Below are positions 48,211-57,699 of a stretch of DNA of 64,000 nt, piece by piece. Source of the DNA: Planctomycetaceae bacterium. Lineage in GTDB: Bacteria > Planctomycetota > Planctomycetia > Planctomycetales > Planctomycetaceae. Position 1 is the stretch's first letter. Each line of letters starts with the position of its first letter. The DNA lies in contig JAKFWA010000025.1 in the NCBI GenBank assembly GCA_021732995.1, forward strand, positions 117,736 through 181,735, given 5' to 3'. A program made the position numbers and the translations under genes. The notes under the pieces are model-generated. The model ran no database searches, was not told the DNA's origin, and saw nothing but the letters and a program-made list of their open reading frames with translations.

Positions 48211-51200
48211 TCATGGCTTCGCCAGTGGGAACGAGCGAATGCTGCCGGGCTTGCCGGTCACGGGATGTTGCTGGCCGCGCGTCAGTTCTTTCACACGATC
48301 AGTCACATAGGCGTCGAGTTCGTTGAGATAGACGACGCCGTCTTTGTTGAAGTCGGCTTTGCCTGATAGACCTTCAACGATGGCCAGTGTGAAGGTACCT
48401 TGGCGGAATTCGTTGTTCTCCAGCGAGAACTCACGCCCGGTTGACGAGCACATGGCCACGACACCGTTCTCGTCCGTGACCAGGTCGCGCACCAGATCAT
48501 CGGTCAGCGAGGACGATCCCGAGCGTCGCTTGCCGGTCGTGCTTCCAGCCACTGCTCCCGCGTGGCAGGCATCCAACACGGTCATCAGCTTGCCCGGAAT
48601 CCCGGTCAGCGCGCGTTTGAACTGGTCGTCCGGAATGGCAGTGCTCAGCAGATCTTTCGGATCGGCTTCCACCGGTAGGAAGTAGACGCTGCCATCGTTA
48701 TCGAGATCGCGATGTCCCGCGTAGAAGAAGATGCCGTAATCGTTCTGGGTCATGCTGCTGCGCAACCAACCCAGCCCTTTCAAGATGGTGCCGCGCGTGG
48801 CTTCTTTGTCTTTCACCACTTGCACTTCAATCTCACGAAACAGCGTCCGACTATGCCGTTTCAGTGAGTCCACGAAAGTTTGCGCGTCCTTGGCGGCGTA
48901 GTTGAGTTTCAAGTCGCCGGGGTATTCGCTGATACCGATTGCCACGACATATAGCTTGGGTAGACGCACCTGATCGGCCAGCTCGCTGCCGCCGACATAC
49001 ACGACTTCGACTTCTTCCGAGGTCCCCTGACTGACCGCGCTGTCGGCCAGCACCTTCAATTTGTGTTTGCCTAGTTCGAGTTCGATCTGCCACACCTTGG
49101 TCACTTCGCCGAGTTGCGGATTTGTGATGGCCTGGACTCCCTTCAGGCCCTGATAGGGCCGCCCATCGAGCAGCAGCCGCAGCGCAGTAACCGGATGTCT
49201 GCCCGCGCTCGTGGCAACGGCTCGCACATCCAGCGTCGTCTGTGACGCTTTGTAACCGGCGTTGGGCGACGTGATGCGTACTTGCGGTGGCAGGACTGCG
49301 GCGACATCGGTCTTTTCGGTCATGCGACCGCGCGCAGTGTCGGCGATCTCCAGTGCTCGCGCGACACTGCCGGTCTTCAGCACCAGCTTGATCACGTCGG
49401 GACGATAGAGCGTCGAACGAAACTGGCTGGCGGGATAAAACGACGCCATCTGGTTGTAGCCATTGTTGACGTGCCAGCCCATCAGCTTCTCGCCGCCGGG
49501 CGACGCGGCGTAGTAACCCTCAGGCGTCCAGACGATCCAGTCGTTCCCGGCGAAAAAGCAGGACAGTAGAGGCTCGTTGGGCAAATCGAATGAGGCGGTG
49601 TACTTACCGTCTTCGATTTTGGCGATTTCAGGTTTGAGAAGCTGAAGACCATTCGGCTGATCCAGGAATCTCTTCAAGTCATCGCGTCCTTCAATGAACT
49701 CGATCCAGTCACTTGAAAGCACCTCCCGAGGTTTACGCGCCGGCCCCAGTGCGGCGGGGTCCCAGACCCGCAACGTCATGTCGCTACCGGCGGAAAGCAG
49801 ATATTTCCCATCGGATGACGGGCTGACGGCCCAGGTGGTACCCATATGCCCCTGGCACTCGCGAAGCAGCGTCCCCGCGCGGGCGTCGTAAAGAAGCAAG
49901 CGGTGGTCCGTTCCCACGGCGGCGCGATCTCCGGGCAGCAGCGTGAAACTGCGGACCAGCTCGTTCGGATCGTCCATCTCCAGCGTGCGGCCAGACGGAC
50001 GCACGAGGACGGACGAGACGACGCCACTCTGGTTGGGCTGTCCGGGTTCGAGCGACAGGCCGCCGAGCTGAGGTCGCGCACGTGTGAATCGGTTGTCCGG
50101 CGCAGAACCGAATTCGAGCGTAGCGAGGTCGAACGTGCGTTCGATGGGCGCCATTCTGTTGACATCGCTATCACCATTGTTCGTATTCCCCCACGCGATG
50201 CCCGTCCCGTTGGGATTCCAGGCGGCGGACCAGGGGACGCGGCCCGGGCTGGCAAGCTTCTGCAACCGCCTGCCGCCCGTCGAGCTCCAGAGGAAGATTT
50301 CACCCTGGAAATCCCCCGTGGCCGCCCGAGTACCGTCGGGCGAGAGCGCCCCGTGCATGATCGTGTTCGCGTGCTGATTGAACCGAGCAACTTCGCGCCC
50401 CGTAGCAACATCCAGGACCGCTGCGACTTGGTTCAAACTATTATCAATGGCCGAAGTGTATAACAGCCGCTGGCCATCGGCGGTGAACGCGACGGACGTG
50501 ATCTGGCACTCACCCAGGGTGTAGAAGCCTTGATAAACTTTACCTTCGGGTGACCACTGTCGAATCGTGTGATCGACGCTTCCCGTCGCAATGACAGCTC
50601 CGTCCCGACGCCAGGCAACGCAGTATAGTTCCGCCGTGTGTCCGCTCAGCGTAGCCTGGCGCTGGCCCGTGGCGACGTCCCACACGGCGGCCGTCGTGTC
50701 GAGCGACGCTGTGGCACAGCGGCGACCGTCGGGCGAAAAAGTGACGCCGTAGATGTCCAGGGAGTGTCCCTTCAGTACCTGCTCCATCTGCCCCGTTCGG
50801 ACGTTCCAGATCCGGGCCGTCTTATCGCCACTCCCCGAAATCAGCCGCCGCCCTTCGGCGTCGAAGGCCAGGCTGTAGATCACATTCTCGTGCCCGCTCA
50901 ACATGCGCTCGATCTGGCCCGTCTTGAGCGAGAGGATGTGGATCGTGGCAGAACCGTCGTCCGCCAGTGTGTATCCCGACACGGCCAGCGTGTTCCCATC
51001 GGGGGCCAGCGCGGCGGCGTAGAGCCTCCCTTCATTGTCGTTACCGATCGGCGGCCGAAGCACGCGGAGCGGGTCGCCCGTCTGCACGTCCCAAATGCGG
51101 ATCGTCTTATCGTCCGAGACGCTGATCAGTTCCTTCCCGTCCCGCGAAAAGAGCACTCTCCACACCTTCGCCGTATGCCCGCCCGCATCCAGTACCAGCA

Positions 51201-51318
51201 CCGGCTTCTCCGCCGCCTGCGTACTCACTGCCAGACTCAGCAGGATCAGAAGCCACGCCAGGCAAGCAGGGGATATCAATCCCCCGAGTCTGTCATCCAA
51301 GCTGCGTTTGTTACTCAT
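48211..51318 (-). CDS. secreted WD40-caspase protein, copy 3 (HR variant)
   Basis: A 1,035-residue protein starting at ATG 51318 (an upstream start at 51411 would precede the signal). The n-region RSLDDRLGGLISPACLAW is repeat-encoded. WD40 repeats end near 510; about 60 extra residues (VLSSDWIEFIEGRDDLKRF and following) are inserted before the WTPEGYY module. In the caspase domain the His is followed by Arg (YAGHRD, not AGHGE) and the Cys lies in DACHAG. The EF-hand-like loop is kept. The Arg may alter or abolish catalysis. Confidence 0.9.
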   Translation of the reverse strand: MSNKRSLDDRLGGLISPACLAWLLILLSLAVSTQAAEKPVLVLDAGGHTAKVWRVLFSRDGKELISVSDDKTIRIWDVQTGDPLRVLRPPIGNDNEGRLYAAALAPDGNTLAVSGYTLADDGSATIHILSLKTGQIERMLSGHENVIYSLAFDAEGRRLISGSGDKTARIWNVRTGQMEQVLKGHSLDIYGVTFSPDGRRCATASLDTTAAVWDVATGQRQATLSGHTAELYCVAWRRDGAVIATGSVDHTIRQWSPEGKVYQGFYTLGECQITSVAFTADGQRLLYTSAIDNSLNQVAAVLDVATGREVARFNQHANTIMHGALSPDGTRAATGDFQGEIFLWSSTGGRRLQKLASPGRVPWSAAWNPNGTGIAWGNTNNGDSDVNRMAPIERTFDLATLEFGSAPDNRFTRARPQLGGLSLEPGQPNQSGVVSSVLVRPSGRTLEMDDPNELVRSFTLLPGDRAAVGTDHRLLLYDARAGTLLRECQGHMGTTWAVSPSSDGKYLLSAGSDMTLRVWDPAALGPARKPREVLSSDWIEFIEGRDDLKRFLDQPNGLQLLKPEIAKIEDGKYTASFDLPNEPLLSCFFAGNDWIVWTPEGYYAASPGGEKLMGWHVNNGYNQMASFYPASQFRSTLYRPDVIKLVLKTGSVARALEIADTARGRMTEKTDVAAVLPPQVRITSPNAGYKASQTTLDVRAVATSAGRHPVTALRLLLDGRPYQGLKGVQAITNPQLGEVTKVWQIELELGKHKLKVLADSAVSQGTSEEVEVVYVGGSELADQVRLPKLYVVAIGISEYPGDLKLNYAAKDAQTFVDSLKRHSRTLFREIEVQVVKDKEATRGTILKGLGWLRSSMTQNDYGIFFYAGHRDLDNDGSVYFLPVEADPKDLLSTAIPDDQFKRALTGIPGKLMTVLDACHAGAVAGSTTGKRRSGSSSLTDDLVRDLVTDENGVVAMCSSTGREFSLENNEFRQGTFTLAIVEGLSGKADFNKDGVVYLNELDAYVTDRVKELTRGQQHPVTGKPGSIRSFPLAKP

Positions 51319-51414
51319 GATGCTGTCCACTCGTTGTGGATGGTTGGAATGAACGTGTCTTCCAGGATGTCTGATGTCACTGAATCGAGAGCTGAGGTCT
51401 CCCGCTCGCAAGTT

Positions 51415-54400
51415 TCACGGCTTGGCTAGCGGGAACGAGCGAATGCTGCCGGGCTTGGCAGTCACCGGATGTTGCTGGCCGCGCGTCAGTTCTTTCACGC
51501 GGTCTGTCACGTAGGTATCAAGCTCGTTCAAATAGACGACTCCGTCCTTGTTGAAGTCGGCTTTGCCGGAAAGACCTTCAACAATCGAGAGCGTAAAGGT
51601 GCCCTGCCGGAACTGGTTATTCTCCAGCGAGAACTCACGACCGGTTGATGAGCACATGGCGACGACTCCGTTCTCATCCGTCACGAGATCGCGCACGAGA
51701 TCATCCGTCAGTGAAGTCTGACCCGCGCGACGTTTGCCAGTTGAACCGCCAGCAATCCCCGCTGAGTGGCATGTGTCGAGAATCGTGATCAGCTTGCCGG
51801 GGATGCCACTCAGCAAGCGCTTCACGTGGTCAGCGGGAATGGCGGAAGTCACCAGGTCGCTGGAATCCGCGTCGGCTGGCAGGAAGTAGAGCGCCCCATC
51901 GTTGTCGAGTTCTCCGTGACCGGCAAAGAAGAAGATGCCGTAGTCGTTCTGAGTCATCTGACTGCGCAGCCAGGAAAGCCCCTTCAACACCCCGGCGCGT
52001 GACGCCGTTGCGTCCGTAATGGTTTGCACTTCGATGGCGCGGAACAGCGACTTGCTATGCAATTTCATGGCTGCACCAAGAGCTTGCGCATCCTTGGCTG
52101 CATAGTTCAGTTTCAGTTCGCCGGGGTACTCACTGATGCCGACGGCGACGATATAGAGCTTCGGCAGTCGGACGGATTCCGACTCACCGCCCACATAGAC
52201 CACTTCAATATCCTCAGACACGCCCTGGCTGACCGCGCTGTCGGCCAGCACCTTCAGCTTGTGTCTGCCAGGTTCAAGTTCTACCTGCCAGACCTTTTCA
52301 ACCTCGCCAAGCATGGGATCAGTAATGGTCTGCACACCCTTCAGCCCTTGATAGGGACGACCATCGAGCAGTAGTCGTAATGCTGTGACGGCATGCGTGC
52401 CGGTGCTGGTCGCGGCTGCTCGAACTTCCAGCATATTCTGTGACGCTCGGTAACCAGAGGCGGGTGATGTGATCCTGACCTTCGGCGGCAGAACGGCGGT
52501 TGTTTCCGTCTTGACTGTGACATAACCGCGAGCCTTATCGGCTTCTTCCAAAGCTCGTTCGACGCTCCCTGTCTTAAGCAGCCGCTTGATCACGTCAGGG
52601 CGGTAGAACGTCGAACGAAACTGACTGGCAGGATAGAACGACGCCATTTGCTCACGGGCATTATTGACGTGCCAACCCATCAAGTTTTCGCCACCCGGCG
52701 AGGCCGCGTAGTAGCCTTCTGGAGTCCAGACTACCCAGTCGCCATCAGTAAAGAAGCAAGAGAGCAGCGGCTCGCGTAACTCCACAGTCGCATCCTGCTC
52801 CATTCGCTGGCGGACCAAAGTGATTTCAGTCGTTTCAGCCATTCCATGAGAGAGCGCCTTCAGTCGCACTTTGGTTCCTTCAGGACCCCGCCCCATCTGA
52901 ATGAAATGACGATCACTGACCGGGGCAACGAAATCTCCGCGCTCCTCTGCAACCGCGACAATTCGATCACCCACTTTCAGGCGTCCGTCTGCCTCGGCCG
53001 CTCCACCCGGAGCAATCCTTGTTACGACGGGCGACCCATCGCGGAAGATCGTATCGAACCCAATCCGGACCAGGGGCGCTTTCTTGCGGTTGGCTTCGAT
53101 CGACCAGATACGCAAGGTCATATCCACGGCGGCTGACAGCAAATAGCGGCCGTCAGGCGATGGGCTAACGGCAACAATCCCGGATTCATGTCCGACAAGG
53201 CTGCAAAGTTGCTTGCCAGTCCGAGCCTCAAACAACAAGAGGTCACCTCCCAATGTTCCTGCAGCGACTCGATCACCGTCGAGAAATGTCACGCAGCCAA
53301 TGCGGTCAGCAGGATTGGCCGGCTGCAGCGTAGCCAGCGTTTGGGTACCCTGCTGAACGAGGATTGAAGAAGGATTCCCAAATGAATCTGTAGGCCCCTT
53401 GGCTACCGTCAGGCTACCGAGTTCCAAGCGTGCACTTACAAAGCGGGAGGTGGTGGCCGAGCTGAGTTCAAAATCAGCGGTGTCAAACATTTGTTCGACC
53501 GCGCCTGTCGGCTTCAGCTTGAAGTTACCGTCATCTTTAGTGCCCCAGGCGATTCTTGCACCGTCGGAACTCCAAGCCGCAACGAATGGCTGACGTCCCC
53601 CGGCAACAAGTCGATTCACCCGCATCCCGTCGGAGACCCTCCAAACATCGATGTAGCCGAGCCCATCGCCCGTCGCCGCCAACTTTCCATCGCGCGATAT
53701 TGTTCCGTTCATCAGAGTACCTGCTGACTGGCCGAATCGAACCACCTCCTGCCCCGTACTCACGTCAAGCACATAACCCATGGTTGGCGTTGTATACATC
53801 AGCCGCTTGCGGTCGCTGGTGAACTTTACGGTCGAGATTTGACCCTCCTTGTTGGGTCGATCAAACGCCTGAAATGCCTTGCCCTCGGGAGACCACAAGC
53901 GAATCGTCTGATCGTTACTCCCCGTGGCAATCACCAAGCCATCTCCACGCCAAGTGATGCTGCGAACTTCGGCCGAGTGCCCATTGAGCACGGCTAGACG
54001 CTGACCGCTCGTCACATCCCAGACAGCCGCCGTTTGGTCATAAGAAGCAGTCGCACAGCGACGACCATCAGGCGAGAACGTGACGTCCCAGATCAGATTC
54101 GTATGCCCTTTCAGCACACGCTCTGTATTCCCGGTGGCGACGTTCCAGATCCGTACGGTCTGGTCCAGGTTGCCTGAGGCCAAACGCGTCCCATCATGCG
54201 AGAACGCCAGGCTTGTTGTCGCATCCACATGACCAATCAGCACGCGTTCGACTTGCCCGGTTTTCAGCGACACCAAATAGATCGGAACTCCTTCATACCC
54301 CAGGACGAGCGGCAAGCCTCCGACCGCTAAAGTGGTTCCGTCGGGTGTCAACGCAGCGGCAAAGTGCTTCCCTTCCAGGCTGGTTCCGACCGGCAGACGC

Positions 54401-54630
54401 AATACTCGCAGCTGCTCTCCGGTAGTCACATCCCACTGGCGAATGGTCTTGTCTTCGGCGATCGAGATCAGTTGACGACTGTCGGGAGTAAACAAAACCT
54501 TCCTGACCAGCGACGTATGCCCTCGCGCATTGAGCACCAGCAACGGCTTCTCTTGCCCCTTCGACTCCCAGGTCATGAGCAGCACGCACATCAACCAGGT
54601 GATGCGAATTACAAAGCGGTATGAACTCAT
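51415..54630 (-). CDS. secreted WD40-caspase protein, copy 2, with PDZ domain
   Basis: A 1,071-residue protein starting at ATG 54630 behind AAGGTC, with a signal ending SKGQE. WD40 repeats run to about 515. Residues about 515-610 form a PDZ domain (IGFDTIFRDGSPVVTRI, GGAAEADGRLKVGDRIVAV, then EGTKVRLKALSHG), inserted before LSCFF and the WTPEGYY module. The caspase has FAGHGE and the Cys in DTCHSAG. The EF-hand-like loop is kept. PDZ domains bind C-terminal peptides, so this copy may have its own partner or substrate. Confidence 0.9.
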   Translation of the reverse strand: MSSYRFVIRITWLMCVLLMTWESKGQEKPLLVLNARGHTSLVRKVLFTPDSRQLISIAEDKTIRQWDVTTGEQLRVLRLPVGTSLEGKHFAAALTPDGTTLAVGGLPLVLGYEGVPIYLVSLKTGQVERVLIGHVDATTSLAFSHDGTRLASGNLDQTVRIWNVATGNTERVLKGHTNLIWDVTFSPDGRRCATASYDQTAAVWDVTSGQRLAVLNGHSAEVRSITWRGDGLVIATGSNDQTIRLWSPEGKAFQAFDRPNKEGQISTVKFTSDRKRLMYTTPTMGYVLDVSTGQEVVRFGQSAGTLMNGTISRDGKLAATGDGLGYIDVWRVSDGMRVNRLVAGGRQPFVAAWSSDGARIAWGTKDDGNFKLKPTGAVEQMFDTADFELSSATTSRFVSARLELGSLTVAKGPTDSFGNPSSILVQQGTQTLATLQPANPADRIGCVTFLDGDRVAAGTLGGDLLLFEARTGKQLCSLVGHESGIVAVSPSPDGRYLLSAAVDMTLRIWSIEANRKKAPLVRIGFDTIFRDGSPVVTRIAPGGAAEADGRLKVGDRIVAVAEERGDFVAPVSDRHFIQMGRGPEGTKVRLKALSHGMAETTEITLVRQRMEQDATVELREPLLSCFFTDGDWVVWTPEGYYAASPGGENLMGWHVNNAREQMASFYPASQFRSTFYRPDVIKRLLKTGSVERALEEADKARGYVTVKTETTAVLPPKVRITSPASGYRASQNMLEVRAAATSTGTHAVTALRLLLDGRPYQGLKGVQTITDPMLGEVEKVWQVELEPGRHKLKVLADSAVSQGVSEDIEVVYVGGESESVRLPKLYIVAVGISEYPGELKLNYAAKDAQALGAAMKLHSKSLFRAIEVQTITDATASRAGVLKGLSWLRSQMTQNDYGIFFFAGHGELDNDGALYFLPADADSSDLVTSAIPADHVKRLLSGIPGKLITILDTCHSAGIAGGSTGKRRAGQTSLTDDLVRDLVTDENGVVAMCSSTGREFSLENNQFRQGTFTLSIVEGLSGKADFNKDGVVYLNELDTYVTDRVKELTRGQQHPVTAKPGSIRSFPLAKP

Positions 54631-54669
54631 GCGAAATGACCTTAGTGACCGAGGTATGCCCAGGCTTTC

Positions 54670-57621
54670 TCACGGCTTTGCCAATGGGAAGGACCGAATG
54701 CTGCCGGGCTTGCCGGTGACGGGATGTTGCTGACCCTTCGTCAATTCCTTCACGCGATCAGTGACGTACGTGTCGAGTTCATTGAGATAAACGACACCAT
54801 CCTTGTTAAAGTCGGCTTTGCCCGAGAGACCTTCAACGAGCGCCAGCGTGAAATTGCCTTGGCGAAATTCGTTGTTCTCCAGCGAGAACTCGCGGCCCGT
54901 CGACGAGCACATGGCCACTACGCCGTTTTCGTCGGTGACGAGATCGCGGACCAGATCGTCGGTGAGCGATGAACCTGCCGCACGGCGTTTGCCAGTCTGG
55001 CTGCCGGCCACCGCTCCCGAGTTGCAGGAGTCCAGCATCGTCATCATCTTGCCGGGGATCCCGGCCAGGGCCTTTTTGAACTGATCGTCGCCAATCGCGG
55101 TGGTAAGCAAGTCCAGGGGATCGACATCAACCGGCAGAAAGTAGACGCTGCCATCGTTATCAAACTCGCGATGTCCCGCGAAGAAGAAGATGCCGTAGTC
55201 GTTCTGCGTCATGTTCGACCGCAACCAGCCGAGTCCTTTGAGAACCGCGGCGCGCGTCGCCTGCGCGTTGGTGATCGTCTGCGCTTCGATCTCACGGAAC
55301 AGCGACTTGCTGTGCGATTTCAAAGCCACGGTCAGTGCTTCGGCATCCTTGGCGGCATAGCTCAGTTTCAGATCGCCCGGATAATCGCTGATCCCAACCG
55401 CAACGACGTACAGCTTCGGCAAGCGGACCTGATCGGCAAGTTCTCCTCCGCCGACATAGACGACCTCGACCTCTTCGGAAATCCCCTGACTGACGGCGCT
55501 GTCGGCCAGCACTTTCAGTTTGTGCTTGCCCGGTTCGAGTACGATGGTCCATTCGCCGTCCACTTCACCGAGCTTCGGTGACGCGATGGTCTGCACGCCG
55601 CGCTGGCCTTGATACGGCCGACCGTCGAGTAACAGCCGCAACACAGTAACGGGATGTTTGCCAACGCTCGTAGCTGTTGCGCGGATGGCGACCGTGTTCT
55701 GCGGCGCTTTGTGATCGGCGACGGGCGACGTAATGCGCACTTGCGGCGGCAGCACCTGGGCGACTTCGGTCTTCTGAGTCATGCGGCCGCGCGCGGTGTC
55801 GGCGATCTCCAGCGCCCGCGCGACGCTGCCCGTCTTGAGCAACAGCTTGATGACATCCGGACGATAGAGCGTCGAGCGAAATTGGCTGGCAGGATAGAAC
55901 GAGGCCAGTTGATCTGGCCCGTTGTTGACGTGCCAGCCCATCAGTTTCTCACCCCCCGGAGACGCGGCGTAGTAGCCTTCGGGCGTCCACGCGATCCAGT
56001 CGTCCTTCGTGAAGAACAGCGATAAGAGCGGCTCATCGCGGTCGAGCGTCCACACTCGCAGCGTTTGATCGCCAGATGCCGAGAGCAGGTACCGATTGTC
56101 CGGTGACGGCGACACCGCCCATACCTCACCGGTGTGTCCCTGGAATTTGCGGAGTTGCTCGCCGGTGTTCGCGTCGAACACATACATGCCGTAGTTGGCC
56201 CCGATGGCGACTCGGTCGCCGTGAACCAGCGTGAAGCAGCGGATATTGTCGTCATCTTGAGTCTGCTTCAGTTCAGTCACGGCCCGATTGCCCCGCATGA
56301 CGTTGGCCGTAACGCGTCCGGTCTGTTCCAAGGAGAGTGCGCCCCGCGAGGTTTGAGCACGACGCCACTTCGAGTCTGGGACTTGAGGATTCAGACTCGG
56401 CCCGAATTCCAGCTCGACCAGATTGAAGGAACGTTCGAGCGGAGTTGTCGCCTCAAGAAAGCTGCCCGGATCGTTGCTATGCCCCCACGCGACGGAGCTG
56501 CCATCGGACGACCAGGCTGCGGAGCACACTGCCCGCCCAAGACTAGCCAGCAATTGCAGCACGGCGCCGTCCGACGTATTCCACAGGAACGTTTCCTTGT
56601 CATTGCCACCGCTGGTCGCCGCCCAGCCGCGCTTTGGCGCCAAGGTTGCTGCCAGTACCGTGTTCGTGTGCCGCGTGAACCGCAGCCGCTCCTGTCCGGT
56701 GGCCAACGTAATGAGGGAACAATCATCAAGTGGCGACCCGACATAGGGGCCGCCTCGAGTCACGAGCAATTCTCGCGAATCAGCAGAGAAGGCGAGTGTC
56801 GTGACGTGGTTTCCCAGTTTAGTAAACTCTTTTCGGAGCGAGCCGTCCGCGTTCCATAACCGCACCGACTCGTCATCGCTGCCGGTGGCCACAGTTCGAC
56901 CATCGCCACTCCACACAACGCAACGAACGATTTCATCATGGCCGCCGAGTTCGACAAACTCCCACTTTTGGTTCGGTGCTTCAGGATTGGCAGCCGAAAG
57001 TGAGGACGTCTTCCCAATTGCGGCGATATCCCAGATCCGTCCAGTCTTGTCGTAGGACGCTGTGGCTAAATGCCGTGCATCGGGTGAGAAGGCCACGCCG
57101 AACACTTGCTTCGAGTGTCCTTCCAGCGTCGCCTCGCACCTGCCGTCCGCTACGTTCCAAACTCGGGCGGTTCTGTCACTACTGCCCGACGCGAGACACT
57201 TGCCGTCCTGCGAGAACGCCAGGGCGTGAATCACATTCGTGTGCCCCTTCAGCACGCGCTCGATCCGGTTCTTGGGGAGCGAAATGAGGTAGATGCGATG
57301 ATCTCGAGATGGCGTCAGTGCTCGGTACCCTCCGACCGCCAACCACTGCCCATCGGGCGACAGAGCCGCCGCGAACAGCCTGCCTTCGTCGCCTGTTCCG
57401 ACGGGCGGTCGAATTACGCGCAGCGGTTCACCACTGAGCGTGTCCCACACTCGGATCGTCTTGTCCTCCGACACGGTGATGAGTTCTCGCTCGTCTGGCG
57501 TGAACAGCACGTCCCTCACCGTCGCGGTATGCCCACCCGCGTCCAGCACCAATACCGGTTTCTCCGCTCCAGCAGCCATCACGCACGCCAGCAGACCTAC
57601 GAGCCAGAGGAAAATACGCAT
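54670..57621 (-). CDS. secreted WD40-caspase protein, copy 1 (HR variant)
   Basis: A 983-residue protein starting at ATG 57621 behind AAGG. Short signal peptide (MRIFLWLVGLLACVMAAGA) then about ten WD40 repeats, WTPEGYYAASPGGE, a beta-sandwich-like region, and a caspase domain. Here the His is followed by Arg (FAGHRE) and the Cys lies in DSCNSG, not DACHSG. The EF-hand-like loop is kept. It is the first gene of the array in transcription order, and its variant residues match those of copy 3. Confidence 0.9.
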   Translation of the reverse strand: MRIFLWLVGLLACVMAAGAEKPVLVLDAGGHTATVRDVLFTPDERELITVSEDKTIRVWDTLSGEPLRVIRPPVGTGDEGRLFAAALSPDGQWLAVGGYRALTPSRDHRIYLISLPKNRIERVLKGHTNVIHALAFSQDGKCLASGSSDRTARVWNVADGRCEATLEGHSKQVFGVAFSPDARHLATASYDKTGRIWDIAAIGKTSSLSAANPEAPNQKWEFVELGGHDEIVRCVVWSGDGRTVATGSDDESVRLWNADGSLRKEFTKLGNHVTTLAFSADSRELLVTRGGPYVGSPLDDCSLITLATGQERLRFTRHTNTVLAATLAPKRGWAATSGGNDKETFLWNTSDGAVLQLLASLGRAVCSAAWSSDGSSVAWGHSNDPGSFLEATTPLERSFNLVELEFGPSLNPQVPDSKWRRAQTSRGALSLEQTGRVTANVMRGNRAVTELKQTQDDDNIRCFTLVHGDRVAIGANYGMYVFDANTGEQLRKFQGHTGEVWAVSPSPDNRYLLSASGDQTLRVWTLDRDEPLLSLFFTKDDWIAWTPEGYYAASPGGEKLMGWHVNNGPDQLASFYPASQFRSTLYRPDVIKLLLKTGSVARALEIADTARGRMTQKTEVAQVLPPQVRITSPVADHKAPQNTVAIRATATSVGKHPVTVLRLLLDGRPYQGQRGVQTIASPKLGEVDGEWTIVLEPGKHKLKVLADSAVSQGISEEVEVVYVGGGELADQVRLPKLYVVAVGISDYPGDLKLSYAAKDAEALTVALKSHSKSLFREIEAQTITNAQATRAAVLKGLGWLRSNMTQNDYGIFFFAGHREFDNDGSVYFLPVDVDPLDLLTTAIGDDQFKKALAGIPGKMMTMLDSCNSGAVAGSQTGKRRAAGSSLTDDLVRDLVTDENGVVAMCSSTGREFSLENNEFRQGNFTLALVEGLSGKADFNKDGVVYLNELDTYVTDRVKELTKGQQHPVTGKPGSIRSFPLAKP

Positions 57622-57699
57622 GATGGACCTTCCGGTTTACTCGAACGCTATCACTCGAACGGACTCGCGATTCACCGGAGACTTTCCTTCTCCGCTCGT

